A stretch of 54,726 nt of DNA, from assembly GCA_902362725.1 (NCBI GenBank), contig CABIXM010000024.1, positions 1 to 54,726 on the forward strand, in the 5' to 3' direction. Below are positions 35,008-42,789 of the stretch, piece after piece (position 1 is the stretch's first letter; each line of letters opens with the position of its first letter). The position numbers and the translations under genes were made by a program. This stretch comes from Clostridiaceae bacterium (lineage in GTDB: Bacteria; Bacillota; Clostridia; Lachnospirales; Lachnospiraceae). The notes under the pieces were generated by a model. It saw only the letters and a list, made by a program, of their open reading frames with translations. It made no database searches and was not told the DNA's origin.

Positions 35008-35037
35008 TTGAGAAAAGGTTAAAGGAGGAAATTTACA

Positions 35038-35430
35038 GTGGCTAAGTCAAAATTCTACGGAACTGGCAGAAGAAAGAAATCCATCGCAAGAGTATACCTG
35101 GTACCGGGTACTGGAAATATCACCATCAATAAGAGAAGCATCGACGAGTATCTTGGTCTTGAGACCTTGAAGGTAGTTGTTCGTCAGCCGCTCGTTGCTA
35201 CAGAGACAGCAGACAAGTTCGACGTTCTGGTAAATGTTCGCGGAGGCGGATATACAGGACAGGCTGGTGCTATCCGTCATGGTATCGCAAGAGCACTGCT
35301 TCAGGCAGATCCGGATTACCGTCCGGTCCTGAAGAAGGCTGGTTACCTGACTCGTGACCCGAGAATGAAAGAGCGTAAGAAGTACGGTCTCAAAGCAGCT
35401 CGTCGCGCTCCGCAGTTCAGCAAGCGATAA
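35038..35430 (+). CDS. rpsI: 30S ribosomal protein S9
   Basis: 130 residues starting with GTG at 35038 behind [31 protein letters not shown] and the C-terminal [17 protein letters not shown] tail, which reaches the P-site tRNA, are typical. The 3' end of rpsI is a known integration site of some conjugative elements, and here an integrative element begins just downstream. Confidence 0.97.
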   Translation: MAKSKFYGTGRRKKSIARVYLVPGTGNITINKRSIDEYLGLETLKVVVRQPLVATETADKFDVLVNVRGGGYTGQAGAIRHGIARALLQADPDYRPVLKKAGYLTRDPRMKERKKYGLKAARRAPQFSKR

Positions 35431-35461
35431 TCGACTGCTCAGACTATATCAAAATGGTTCA

Positions 35462-35495
35462 AAAAGCCCGGAAAATCAAGGTTTTCCGGGCTTTT
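35462..35495 (+). terminator. Terminator after rpsI
   Basis: 14-bp stem AAAAGCCCGGAAAA (35462-35475)/TTTTCCGGGCTTTT (35482-35495). It ends the rplM-rpsI unit. Confidence 0.88.
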
Positions 35496-35563
35496 GCTAT
35501 ATCTAAACGGGCTGATATGGTTTGACCAAATTTGGCAAAACGAGAGCCGATTTCACCCAAGTT

Positions 35564-35638
35564 TTAGTGGTTAAATATAGGACAACCGGCAAAAATGGGG
35601 TCAAAAAACGGCCTTAGTGGTTAAAAAATAGGACAACC
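35564..35638 (+). repeat. Pair of 24-25-bp direct repeats near the element's left end
   Basis: TTAGTGGTTAAATA... ending in GGACAACC at 35564-35587 recurs at 35614-35638 with one inserted base and one change, 50 bp apart. No gene covers 35496-35896. The repeats could be ParB, integrase or excisionase arm sites. The same stretch also holds paired TTTGACCAAAT-like words (about 35520 and 35720). Confidence 0.6.
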
Positions 35639-35758
35639 AGAGAGCAATTTCGGGGGTATTTTTGAGGGTGATTTGGCACTCTCAGACACCGGATTTTTCG
35701 CTGGAGGGTTTGGCATAATCTGACCAAATCTGAACAATTAAATACGATTCTAATGCAG

Positions 35759-35790
35759 GCACTCAGTAACAAATAACTGGGTGCTTTTTT
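35759..35790 (+). terminator. First of two terminator-like hairpins before parA
   Basis: GCACTCAGT (35759-35767) with ACTGGGTGC (35776-35784), followed by six Ts. Confidence 0.7.
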
Positions 35791-35817
35791 GTTTCAGAGA
35801 TTCCGGCATTAGAAAGG

Positions 35818-35852
35818 GCCGTCACTTTATGATTTTGAAGTGGCGGCTTTTT
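35818..35852 (+). terminator. Second terminator-like hairpin before parA
   Basis: GCCGTCACTT (35818-35827) pairs with AAGTGGCGGC (35838-35847), followed by five Ts. With the previous hairpin it shields the element from rpsI read-through or attenuates its own transcription. Confidence 0.65.
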
Positions 35853-35896
35853 CTATTTCCAGAAACAACAGCAACAATCAGAAATGAGGTGAAGTC

Positions 35897-36718
35897 ATGA
35901 ACACACAAATCATCGCCATCGCCAACCAGAAAGGCGGCGTTGGCAAAACAACAACCTGTGCGAACTTGGGAATAGGTCTGGCACAGGCCGGAAAGAAAGT
36001 GCTTCTGATCGACGGGGACCCACAAGGAAGCCTGACAATCAGCTTGGGAAATCCGCAACCGGACAAGCTGCCATTTACACTGTCGGATGCAATGGGCAAA
36101 ATTCTGATGGATCATCCTATACGCCCCGGAGAAGGTATTCTGCATCATGCAGAAGGCGTTGACCTGATGCCTGCGGATATTCAGCTTTCCGGTATGGAGG
36201 TTTCTCTGGTAAACGCCATGAGCCGTGAAACAATTTTACGGCAATACCTGGACACACTGAAGGGACAATATTCCCATATCCTGATTGACTGTCAGCCCTC
36301 GTTGGGGATGCTTACGGTCAATGCGCTGGCGGCTGCGAACAGGATCATAATTCCCGTGCAGGCAGAGTATCTGCCTGCCAAAGGACTGGAACAGCTTCTA
36401 TCTACGGTCAGTAAGGTGAAACGGCAGATCAATCCAAAGCTCCAGATTGACGGTATCTTGCTGACGATGGTGGATAACCGCACCAACTTTGCAAAAGAGA
36501 TTGCTGCTTTGCTGCGGGACACCTATGGAAGTAAAATCAAAGTCTTTGGAACGGAGATTCCACACTCTGTCCGTGCAAAGGAAATCAGCGCAGAGGGAAA
36601 AAGTATTTTCGCCCATGACCCTGGCGGCAAGGTGGCAGAGGGGTATCGAAATCTGACGAAGGAGGTGTTGAAACTTGAAAAGCAGCGCGAAAAAAGTAGA
36701 GCTGGCATCGGTAGATGA
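35897..36718 (+). CDS. parA: ParA/Soj-family partition ATPase
   Basis: 273 residues. Deviant Walker A KGGVGKTTT (about 12-20), Walker A' LLIDGDPQGSLT and Walker B ILIDCQPSLGMLTV are intact. It should bind DNA non-specifically with ATP and position the circular form of the element or help its maintenance. GAGGTGAAG precedes the ATG. Its 3' end overlaps parB by 44 bases. Confidence 0.93.
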   Translation: MNTQIIAIANQKGGVGKTTTCANLGIGLAQAGKKVLLIDGDPQGSLTISLGNPQPDKLPFTLSDAMGKILMDHPIRPGEGILHHAEGVDLMPADIQLSGMEVSLVNAMSRETILRQYLDTLKGQYSHILIDCQPSLGMLTVNALAAANRIIIPVQAEYLPAKGLEQLLSTVSKVKRQINPKLQIDGILLTMVDNRTNFAKEIAALLRDTYGSKIKVFGTEIPHSVRAKEISAEGKSIFAHDPGGKVAEGYRNLTKEVLKLEKQREKSRAGIGR

Positions 36719-37610
36719 TCTGTTTTCTACGGAGGAGAGCCGTGCCGATGCTCAGAGAGAAAAAGTAGTAGAAATCCCGCTGTCGGAACTGCACCCGTTC
36801 AAAAGGCATCCATTCAAAGTCAAGGATGACGAAGCAATGATGGAAACCGCAGACAGTATCAAGCAGTATGGTGTGCTGGTTCCAGCAATTGCCCGCCCTG
36901 ACCCGGAGGGTGGTTATGAACTGGTGGCCGGACACAGACGGCACAGAGCAAGTGAACTGGCAGAAAAAGAGACCATGCCGGTAATTGTCCGTGATCTGGA
37001 CGATGACGCTGCCACAATTATTATGGTTGACAGCAACCTGCAACGAGAAAGCCTGCTTCCAAGTGAGAGGGCCTTTGCCTATAAAATGAAGTTGGAGGCT
37101 ATGAAGCACCAGGGAGAGCGAGTGGATTTAACTTGTGCCCAAGTTGGGCACAAGTCCGATGGTAGAAAATCCAGAGATATTTTAGCTGAACAGGTTGGAC
37201 AGAGTAAGAATCAAATTCAGAGATTTATCCGTCTGACCGAGCTGATTCCCGAACTGCTGGACATGGTGGATGAAAAGAAAATTGCCTTAAATCCTGCTTA
37301 TGAGCTGTCCTTTCTCAAAAAGGAGGAACAGGTAAACCTGTTGGACGCGATGGACAGCGAACAGGCTACCCCTTCTCTTTCTCAAGCCCAGCGGCTCAAG
37401 AAATACAGTCAGGAGGGGCATCTGACCCTCGATATGATGCGTGTCATCATGGGTGAGGAAAAGAAAAGCGATCTGGACCGAGTGACATTTACCTCTGACA
37501 CCTTGCGGAAGTATTTTCCTAAAAGCTATACGCCCCAGCGGATGCAGGAAACCATCATCAAGCTGCTGGAGGCATGGCAGAAAAAGCGTCAGAGAGATCA
37601 GGAACGATGA
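36675..37610 (+). CDS. parB: ParB/Spo0J-family partition protein
   Basis: 311 residues. The N-terminal ParB/sulfiredoxin-like domain (about 28-125: IPLSELHPFKRHPF, then YELVAGHRRHRASELA) carries the CTPase GxxRxxA-like motif GHRRHRASE. A central helix-turn-helix region (about 160-230) follows. It is encoded in an overlapping frame with parA, which gives coupled translation. Together they form a partition module; the parS site was not located. Confidence 0.92.
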   Translation: MKSSAKKVELASVDDLFSTEESRADAQREKVVEIPLSELHPFKRHPFKVKDDEAMMETADSIKQYGVLVPAIARPDPEGGYELVAGHRRHRASELAEKETMPVIVRDLDDDAATIIMVDSNLQRESLLPSERAFAYKMKLEAMKHQGERVDLTCAQVGHKSDGRKSRDILAEQVGQSKNQIQRFIRLTELIPELLDMVDEKKIALNPAYELSFLKKEEQVNLLDAMDSEQATPSLSQAQRLKKYSQEGHLTLDMMRVIMGEEKKSDLDRVTFTSDTLRKYFPKSYTPQRMQETIIKLLEAWQKKRQRDQER

Positions 37611-37622
37611 AAGGAGCCGCCT

Positions 37623-37913
37623 ATGAAAGATATTTCAGCAAGGGAGCTGAAAGGACATAACATTCTTGCCGTGGAACGCTTTGAGGACAGCACCCGATGG
37701 ATGATTGAGTTTGTTGTTCTCCATCCGTGTAGTGCTTACGGGAGCAGAGGTGATGAAATGCGTCTGTTTCTTGCAGAGGACAGCTATCAGAATGCTCTCC
37801 AAGACCAGCAGCGCCGGAAAATCAAAATCAAGCGGTATGCCCGTGTTGTTGAGGGACACATCCTCGACTTTAAGCCGGGAAAGAAACGCACAAGAAAATA
37901 TAGAGAAAGTTGA
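37623..37913 (+). CDS. Small protein, paralogue of the gene at 38890
   Basis: 96 residues, soluble, basic C-terminus (KPGKKRTRKYRES). It shares with the protein at 38890-39204 the pattern RF-(E/A)-(D/E)-(S/N)-TR-x-MI, then a G-D/E-RxRLFL block and IKI...A.V..G, so the two are related. I know no function. The position between parB and repA, with GAAAGGAG upstream, puts it in the maintenance operon. Confidence 0.72.
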   Translation: MKDISARELKGHNILAVERFEDSTRWMIEFVVLHPCSAYGSRGDEMRLFLAEDSYQNALQDQQRRKIKIKRYARVVEGHILDFKPGKKRTRKYRES

Positions 37914-37980
37914 ACGCCACAATTCTTTGATTTGGGATTGTGGCTTTTTTTATATCCAAAAGTCGGAAGGAGTGAGGTCG

Positions 37981-38841
37981 ATGGCCGTTTTTCGCATTGA
38001 ACGGACCCGTGATTATACTGTGATGAGCAATCATCATTTACGAAATGCAAACCTGTCGTTAAAAGCCAAGGGGCTGCTTTCCATGATGCTGTCTTTGCCA
38101 GAGGACTGGAATTACACCACCCGTGGTCTTGCAAAGATCTGTAAGGAGGGCGTGGATGCCATAGGCGCTGCGTTGCGGGAATTGGAGGCCGCCGGTTATA
38201 TTGTACGGCACAAGTTGCGTGACCGGCAGGGACGCATCAGCGATACAGAGTATGTCATATACGAGCAGCCACAGCTTAGAAAACCGGATACGGATTCACC
38301 AGATACGGAAAACCCGTATATGGATAAACCGGATACGGAAAAGCCCGCAGAATTAAATATAGAGAAATCAAATACTCAAAAACAAAATATTTATGGATCA
38401 AGTACCGATTCCATTCCCTTCCGGGATTGTGCGGCAGATTGTCTGCCGGAATGGAAAGGAAGGGATGCGATGTCACTCACAGAGATAGAGAGTTATCGGG
38501 AATTGATTCAGGAGAATATCGGGTATGAATACCTGTGTCAGCAGTATGAAACTTATCGGGAGGATTTGGATGAGATTGTGGAGCTGATCGTGGAAACGGT
38601 CTGTGCAAAGCGAAAGACCACCCGTATTGCAGGAAGCGATTTTCCGCATGAAATCGTTCGTTCCAGATTCTTGAAGCTGGATAACTCGCACATTGAGTTT
38701 GTCATGGACTGTTTACAGAAGAACACCACGGAAATTCGTAACATGAAGCAGTATCTTCTGACCGTTCTGTTTAATGCACCCACCACGATAAGCAATCATT
38801 ACACCTCACAAGTAAATCACGATCTGTATGGCGGCTGGTAA
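37981..38841 (+). CDS. repA: Replication initiator RepA-like (DUF6017 type)
   Basis: 286 residues from the ATG at 37981 (AAGGAGTGAGG upstream). The N-terminal RepA_N-type winged helix (FRIERTRDYTVMSNHHLRN, LSLKAKGLLSMMLSLPEDWN) is followed by a linker of degenerate PDT/ENP repeats (about residues 99-122) and a C-terminal helical domain of the DUF6017 kind (SLTEIESYRELIQENIGYEY and the late SHIEFVMDCL). It probably starts replication of the excised element. The linker repeats vary in length among such proteins. Confidence 0.82.
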   Translation: MAVFRIERTRDYTVMSNHHLRNANLSLKAKGLLSMMLSLPEDWNYTTRGLAKICKEGVDAIGAALRELEAAGYIVRHKLRDRQGRISDTEYVIYEQPQLRKPDTDSPDTENPYMDKPDTEKPAELNIEKSNTQKQNIYGSSTDSIPFRDCAADCLPEWKGRDAMSLTEIESYRELIQENIGYEYLCQQYETYREDLDEIVELIVETVCAKRKTTRIAGSDFPHEIVRSRFLKLDNSHIEFVMDCLQKNTTEIRNMKQYLLTVLFNAPTTISNHYTSQVNHDLYGGW

Positions 38842-38889
38842 ATGGTCGCTATTTTTATTGCCCGGAAGTGCCGGGAGAAAGGAGTAAGC

Positions 38890-39204
38890 ATGATGTCTGA
38901 GGGAAAGACCATAGGGCAGCTGATGGAAGAAATGCGGGTAAAGGCAGGAGCGCAGAATTATCACGGTCATGGATATATGGACCTCCAGCGTTTTGCGGAG
39001 AACACCCGGCACATGATTATTTTTGATGTGCTGACGAACGATTCCCCTGTTGGCTGGAAAGGCGAACGAACCCGCCTGTTCTTGTCGGATACTGGTTATG
39101 AAAAAGCACTGGATAGTCAGGAAAAGGGGCAGATTAAGATTTTGAGCCACGCAAAGGTACGTCAGGGCAATCTGCACTATGACCGTTCTGACCAGTTACG
39201 CTAA
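38890..39204 (+). CDS. Small protein, paralogue of the gene at 37623
   Basis: 104 residues from the ATG at 38890 (AGAAAGGAG upstream; a longer frame from 38842 lacks support). Beside a unique N-terminus (EGKTIGQLMEEMRVKAG), the segment RFAENTRHMIIFDVL and GERTRLFLSDTGYEKALDS repeats the pattern of the protein at 37623-37913. The two copies flank repA. Function unknown. Confidence 0.7.
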   Translation: MMSEGKTIGQLMEEMRVKAGAQNYHGHGYMDLQRFAENTRHMIIFDVLTNDSPVGWKGERTRLFLSDTGYEKALDSQEKGQIKILSHAKVRQGNLHYDRSDQLR

Positions 39205-39214
39205 GGAGGGTGAT

Positions 39215-39256
39215 ATGAAGCGTTATCTTCTGCGGCGGCTGGTGGTTCCGCCTTAG
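39215..39256 (+). CDS. 13-residue peptide ORF ahead of pcfB
   Basis: ATG at 39215 follows an exact AAGGAGGGTGAT ribosome-binding site and encodes MKRYLLRRLVVPP before a TAG stop. It could be a leader peptide or the start of a gene cut short; the first residues are basic-hydrophobic. Nothing else supports translation. Confidence 0.3.
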   Translation: MKRYLLRRLVVPP

Positions 39257-39302
39257 CAAAAAAAGAGATTCCCTGCAAACTTCGTGGAAAGGAGGCGAGA
39301 AA

Positions 39303-39803
39303 ATGCAGGAAGAAGTGGAAAACAGAACTTTGACGCTGGTTGTCAGTGGAACAAAGTTTACCGGCAGAATGTTTAAGGCTGCCATAAGCAAGTACATGGC
39401 ACATCGCAAGGAAAAGAAGCTGGAAAAACAGAGAAGCCGTGATGCGCCGGTTGTTCCGCATGGAAAACAGACTGTGAAGCAGCTTGTCGGGCAGAATCAG
39501 GGAATATCCAACATTGAGATCACAGACCCCTCTATCAAGGAGTTTGAGAAAATCGCCCGGAAATATGGTGTGGATTATGCGGTGAAAAAGGACCGCAGCA
39601 GTTCTCCGCCAAAGTACCTGATTTTTTTCAAAGGCCGTGATGCAGATGCTCTGACAGCAGCTTTTACAGAGTACACCAACAAAAAGGTCAAAAAGGCAAC
39701 GAAAACAGAGCGCCCGTCCGTACTGGCAAAACTTAACCAGTTCAAAGAGATGGTTAAAAATGCTGTGGTGGATCGCACCAAGCGAAAGGAGCTGGAACGA
39801 TGA
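39303..39803 (+). CDS. PcfB-family conjugation protein
   Basis: 166 residues of the PcfB/DUF3801 family (ENRTLTLVVSGTKFTGRMFKAAISKYM; then IKEFEKIARKYGVDYAVKKD and a YLIFFKGRDADALTAAF block). In pCF10 PcfB/PcfC-like systems it accompanies the VirD4 coupling protein. It overlaps the virD4 start by four bases. Length is typical. Confidence 0.85.
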   Translation: MQEEVENRTLTLVVSGTKFTGRMFKAAISKYMAHRKEKKLEKQRSRDAPVVPHGKQTVKQLVGQNQGISNIEITDPSIKEFEKIARKYGVDYAVKKDRSSSPPKYLIFFKGRDADALTAAFTEYTNKKVKKATKTERPSVLAKLNQFKEMVKNAVVDRTKRKELER

Positions 39804-40111
39804 AAAAGACATTGGACATCAAAAAGCTCATTTTGCTGAATATGCCGTATATCCTGATGGGACTGTTTGCTACCAATTTTGGAGAGGCATGGCGAATGGC
39901 ACAAGGGGCGGATGCTTCAGAAAAGTTTCTTTCGCTGGTTGCTGTTCTGCCTGGGGCGCTGCAAAGTTTCTGGCCAAGCCTGCATCCATTGGACTTGTTG
40001 GTAGGGCTGTGTTGTGGAGGCAGTCTGAGGCTGGCGGTGTATCTTAAAAGCAAGAACGCCAAGAAATATCGACATGGTTTGGAATATGGTTCGGCCCGCT
40101 GGAGTGCATAA
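39800..40111 (+). pseudogene. virD4: VirD4/TraG coupling protein, N-terminal fragment
   Basis: About 101 residues of a type IV coupling protein: two N-terminal membrane helices (about 9-28 and 55-80) and the conserved KKYRHGLEYGSARW, after which the family continues with G-T. The reading frame enters inserted DNA after W at 40100-40102 and stops at 40109. The rest of the gene resumes at 48482 in the matching frame, so this is half of a gene split by a recombinase element. Confidence 0.88.
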
Positions 40112-40158
40112 TTTTAAGTGTAAATGACACATACATGGACGCACAGGAGGTTATGCAC

Positions 40159-42009
40159 ATGACTGATTATAGCAAAATTACAGCCCTTTACTCCCGCCTT
40201 TCCGTGGGCGACGAGGACAGGGACGGCGGCGAGAGCAACAGCATACAGAACCAAAAAATATTTTTGGAGAACTATGCCAGAGGGCAGCACCTAACCAATA
40301 TCCGGCACTACATCGACGATGACGAAAGCGGCAGGTTTTTTGACCGTTCCGCCTACTCCCGCATGATGGACGATGTGGAAAACGGGAAAATCGGTGTCTG
40401 CATTATGAAAGACCTTACCCGCTGGGGGCGCGACTATCTCCAAGTCGGCAACGCGATGGAGATATTCAGACGGAACAATGTGCGCTTTATCGCGGTCAAC
40501 AACGGCATAGACAGCGAGAAGCCCGACACGCTGGAGTTTGCGCCCTTTATCAACATCATGTCGGAGTGGTACGCAAAGGACATCAGCAAAAAAGTGAAAA
40601 CAGGCATTAAGACCAAAGGCATGAGCGGAAAGCCGATTGTCACCGAAGCCCCTTACGGCTATGTCAAAGACCCGAACAACAAGGATTTTTGGATAATCGA
40701 CGAGGAAGCCGCCGCGGTTGTCCGTTTGATTTTTCGTCTGTTTATCGGTGGGAAGAACCGCAACCAAATCGCCGTGCATCTGAAAAACGAGCAAATCCCT
40801 ACCCCCACTTTCTATATGAAAGACCGGGGGCGGGGAACTTGTAAAAATAAGACGCTCAACGAGGATAACCGCTGCAAGTGGAACAAAGCCACCTTGACCA
40901 ATATCCTCACACGGCAGGAGTATTGCGGCGATGTAGTCAACTTCAAGACTACAAAGCATTTCCGGGATAAACATAACCACTATGTAGACCGGAGCCAGTG
41001 GCACATCACAGAAAATGTGCATGAGCCGATTATCAGCCGCAGCGATTTTGAAACCGTACAGCGGATTTTGGAAAACGCATCCGTCAGACGCCCCAACGGG
41101 GACGGGGAAATCCACCCTCTGTCCGGCTTGCTTTTCTGTAAGGACTGCGGTGCAAAAATGCACATTCGTATTGATTACCGGAACGGCGGCAAGCGCCATG
41201 TTGCCTATTGCAGCGAGTACCACAAGGGGAAAGCCAAGAACCCCAAATGCCATTCCCCGCACATCATGGACGCGGACTTGCTCATGCAGACCATCGCGGA
41301 AGTGCTGAAGAAAATCGAGGACTATTCCATCAGCAACCGGGCGGAGTTTGAAGTCTTAGTGAAAAAGAACCTTGCCATGCAGCAGACCGACCAGAGCAAA
41401 AAGCAGCAGAAGCGTATTCCGCAAATCACGACGCGCCTTGAACAGATTGACAAGGTGCTGAATAAGCTCTACGAGGACAACGCCCTCGGCACGATTCCGC
41501 AAGACCGTTATGAGCAGATGTCGCAGAAGTATTCGGAAGAATACTATGCGCTGAAAGCGGAGCTTGCCACGCTCCAAGAGCAGCTGTCCGCTTATGAGAA
41601 CGCGGGAGGACGGGCGCAGAAGTTTTTGAAGCTGACGGAACGCCATGCTGCCTTTACCGACCTGACACCCGCCATTCTCAACGAGTTTATCAGCCGGATT
41701 GAAGTGCATGAGCGCGACCAGAAAAGGGCGAGATACGCAATCCAGCACATCAGCATATATTTCAATTATATCGGCAAGTTTGAGAACGAAGTGACACAGC
41801 TTGCAGAGCCGACCGAGCAGGAAATCCGGCAAATGCGGGAGGAAATCGAAGAAGCCAAAAAGGAAAAGAGCCGCGCCTACCACCGGCAGTATTCAAGGGA
41901 GTACCGGGCGCGAAACCTTGAAAAGCAGCGGGAGTATGACCGCATGAAAGCGCGGGAATACCGGGCAAGGAGAAAGGCGCAGGCAGCCGCCGCACAGCCC
42001 ACACAGTAA
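40159..42009 (+). CDS. Large serine recombinase of element 1
   Basis: 616 residues from the ATG at 40159, chosen for AGGAGG nine bases upstream. The N-terminal resolvase domain has the catalytic serine S15 in LYSRLS and the conserved KDLTRWGRDYLQVG. A recombinase domain and a zinc ribbon (FCKDCGAKMH ... YCSEYHKG) follow, then a coiled coil and a basic C-terminal tail (YRARNLEKQREYDR). It resembles TnpX-type transposases of Tn4451-like elements, which excise to a circle and reinsert at short core sequences. A terminator follows at 42029-42065. Confidence 0.93.
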   Translation: MTDYSKITALYSRLSVGDEDRDGGESNSIQNQKIFLENYARGQHLTNIRHYIDDDESGRFFDRSAYSRMMDDVENGKIGVCIMKDLTRWGRDYLQVGNAMEIFRRNNVRFIAVNNGIDSEKPDTLEFAPFINIMSEWYAKDISKKVKTGIKTKGMSGKPIVTEAPYGYVKDPNNKDFWIIDEEAAAVVRLIFRLFIGGKNRNQIAVHLKNEQIPTPTFYMKDRGRGTCKNKTLNEDNRCKWNKATLTNILTRQEYCGDVVNFKTTKHFRDKHNHYVDRSQWHITENVHEPIISRSDFETVQRILENASVRRPNGDGEIHPLSGLLFCKDCGAKMHIRIDYRNGGKRHVAYCSEYHKGKAKNPKCHSPHIMDADLLMQTIAEVLKKIEDYSISNRAEFEVLVKKNLAMQQTDQSKKQQKRIPQITTRLEQIDKVLNKLYEDNALGTIPQDRYEQMSQKYSEEYYALKAELATLQEQLSAYENAGGRAQKFLKLTERHAAFTDLTPAILNEFISRIEVHERDQKRARYAIQHISIYFNYIGKFENEVTQLAEPTEQEIRQMREEIEEAKKEKSRAYHRQYSREYRARNLEKQREYDRMKAREYRARRKAQAAAAQPTQ

Positions 42010-42028
42010 AACAGAATAACCGTCAACC

Positions 42029-42065
42029 AAGAGGGATTTTCCGAGTTACGGGAAATCCCTCTTTT
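42029..42065 (+). terminator. Terminator after the element 1 recombinase
   Basis: AAGAGGGATTT (42029-42039) pairs with AAATCCCTCTT (42053-42063), followed by Ts. Confidence 0.8.
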
Positions 42066-42088
42066 GCACCCGGAGAAAGGAGCCGCCT

Positions 42089-42280
42089 ATGGCAGAACAG
42101 ACCCCCGACAATATCATCACGACCCAGAGGAACGGGCAGACCATTGTTGCGGAGTTATTTTTCAATCACAGCAGCACAGAAACATTCCGCGACAAGCTGC
42201 TCAAACTGGTGCTTGCCGACAGTACGCGTTTATCCGCGTCTGACGGTCAAGAGCCGGAAAAAACAGAAATCTTGCGATAA
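42089..42280 (+). CDS. Small TnpW-like transposon protein
   Basis: 63 residues. The pattern NIITTQRNGQTIVAELFFN followed by TFRDKLLKLVL resembles the short TnpW family proteins that accompany serine recombinases in Clostridia elements; a weak, pattern-level match. AGAAAGGAGCC precedes the start. A hairpin with a T run follows at about 42284-42320. Confidence 0.55.
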   Translation: MAEQTPDNIITTQRNGQTIVAELFFNHSSTETFRDKLLKLVLADSTRLSASDGQEPEKTEILR

Positions 42281-42413
42281 CAGCCGCCCCGACGAACCAT
42301 TCCCTGTCCGGGCGGTTTCTATTTGAAAATCCTCATTTTCCCCAAGTCAAGAGCCGGGAAAAACACCCGAAAAATGCCCCTATTGCGTAACAGGGGCGCA
42401 GAAAGGAGAGTTT

Positions 42414-42710
42414 ATGAGAACAGGGCTTACGAAGCAGGAAAAGACCACCGATATTTGGTTTGACGAGAAAGACCCGCTGATCCATATCCGCACCCACAAC
42501 ACCGACCTAAAGAAACGGATGCTTGCATACAGCCGCCGCTACCCGGAGAACTGCAAGCAGACCGACACCGACCCGGAAACGGGCTGCATGGAGTTTGACA
42601 TTGAGAAAGGCCGTTTCTCTTTCCGTCTGACCGCCCCATACAGCGAGGAACGGCGGGAAGCAGCGCGGCAATATGCCAGAGAAAACAGCACTACAAACTT
42701 GTTGAAATAA
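42414..42710 (+). CDS. Conserved small protein of element 1
   Basis: 98 residues, soluble. The stretch TDIWFDEKDPLIHIRTHNTDLKKRM followed by YPENCKQTDTD and FSFRLTAPYSEERREAARQYA is of a kind that recurs in Tn4451-like mobilizable elements, but I know no function. AGAAAGGAGAG lies just before the start, behind a GCCCCT/AGGGGC hairpin (42376-42397) that might modulate its translation. Confidence 0.6.
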   Translation: MRTGLTKQEKTTDIWFDEKDPLIHIRTHNTDLKKRMLAYSRRYPENCKQTDTDPETGCMEFDIEKGRFSFRLTAPYSEERREAARQYARENSTTNLLK

Positions 42711-42732
42711 TGTGGATTTGTTCATGTTCTTG

Positions 42733-42741
42733 TGCTATACT
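42733..42741 (+). promoter_or_regulatory. Extended -10 promoter of the carboxypeptidase-like gene
   Basis: TGCTATACT, an extended -10 about 50 bp before the ATG at 42790; the -35 is weak. Confidence 0.45.
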
Positions 42742-42789
42742 TTTCTCAAAGGCACAGAATGGCAGATATAAATTCGTGGGAGAAAAAAT

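Noticed and set aside
35564..35638. CRISPR array
   Set aside because: Only two copies, no spacer series and no cas genes; the repeats belong to the left end of the integrative element.
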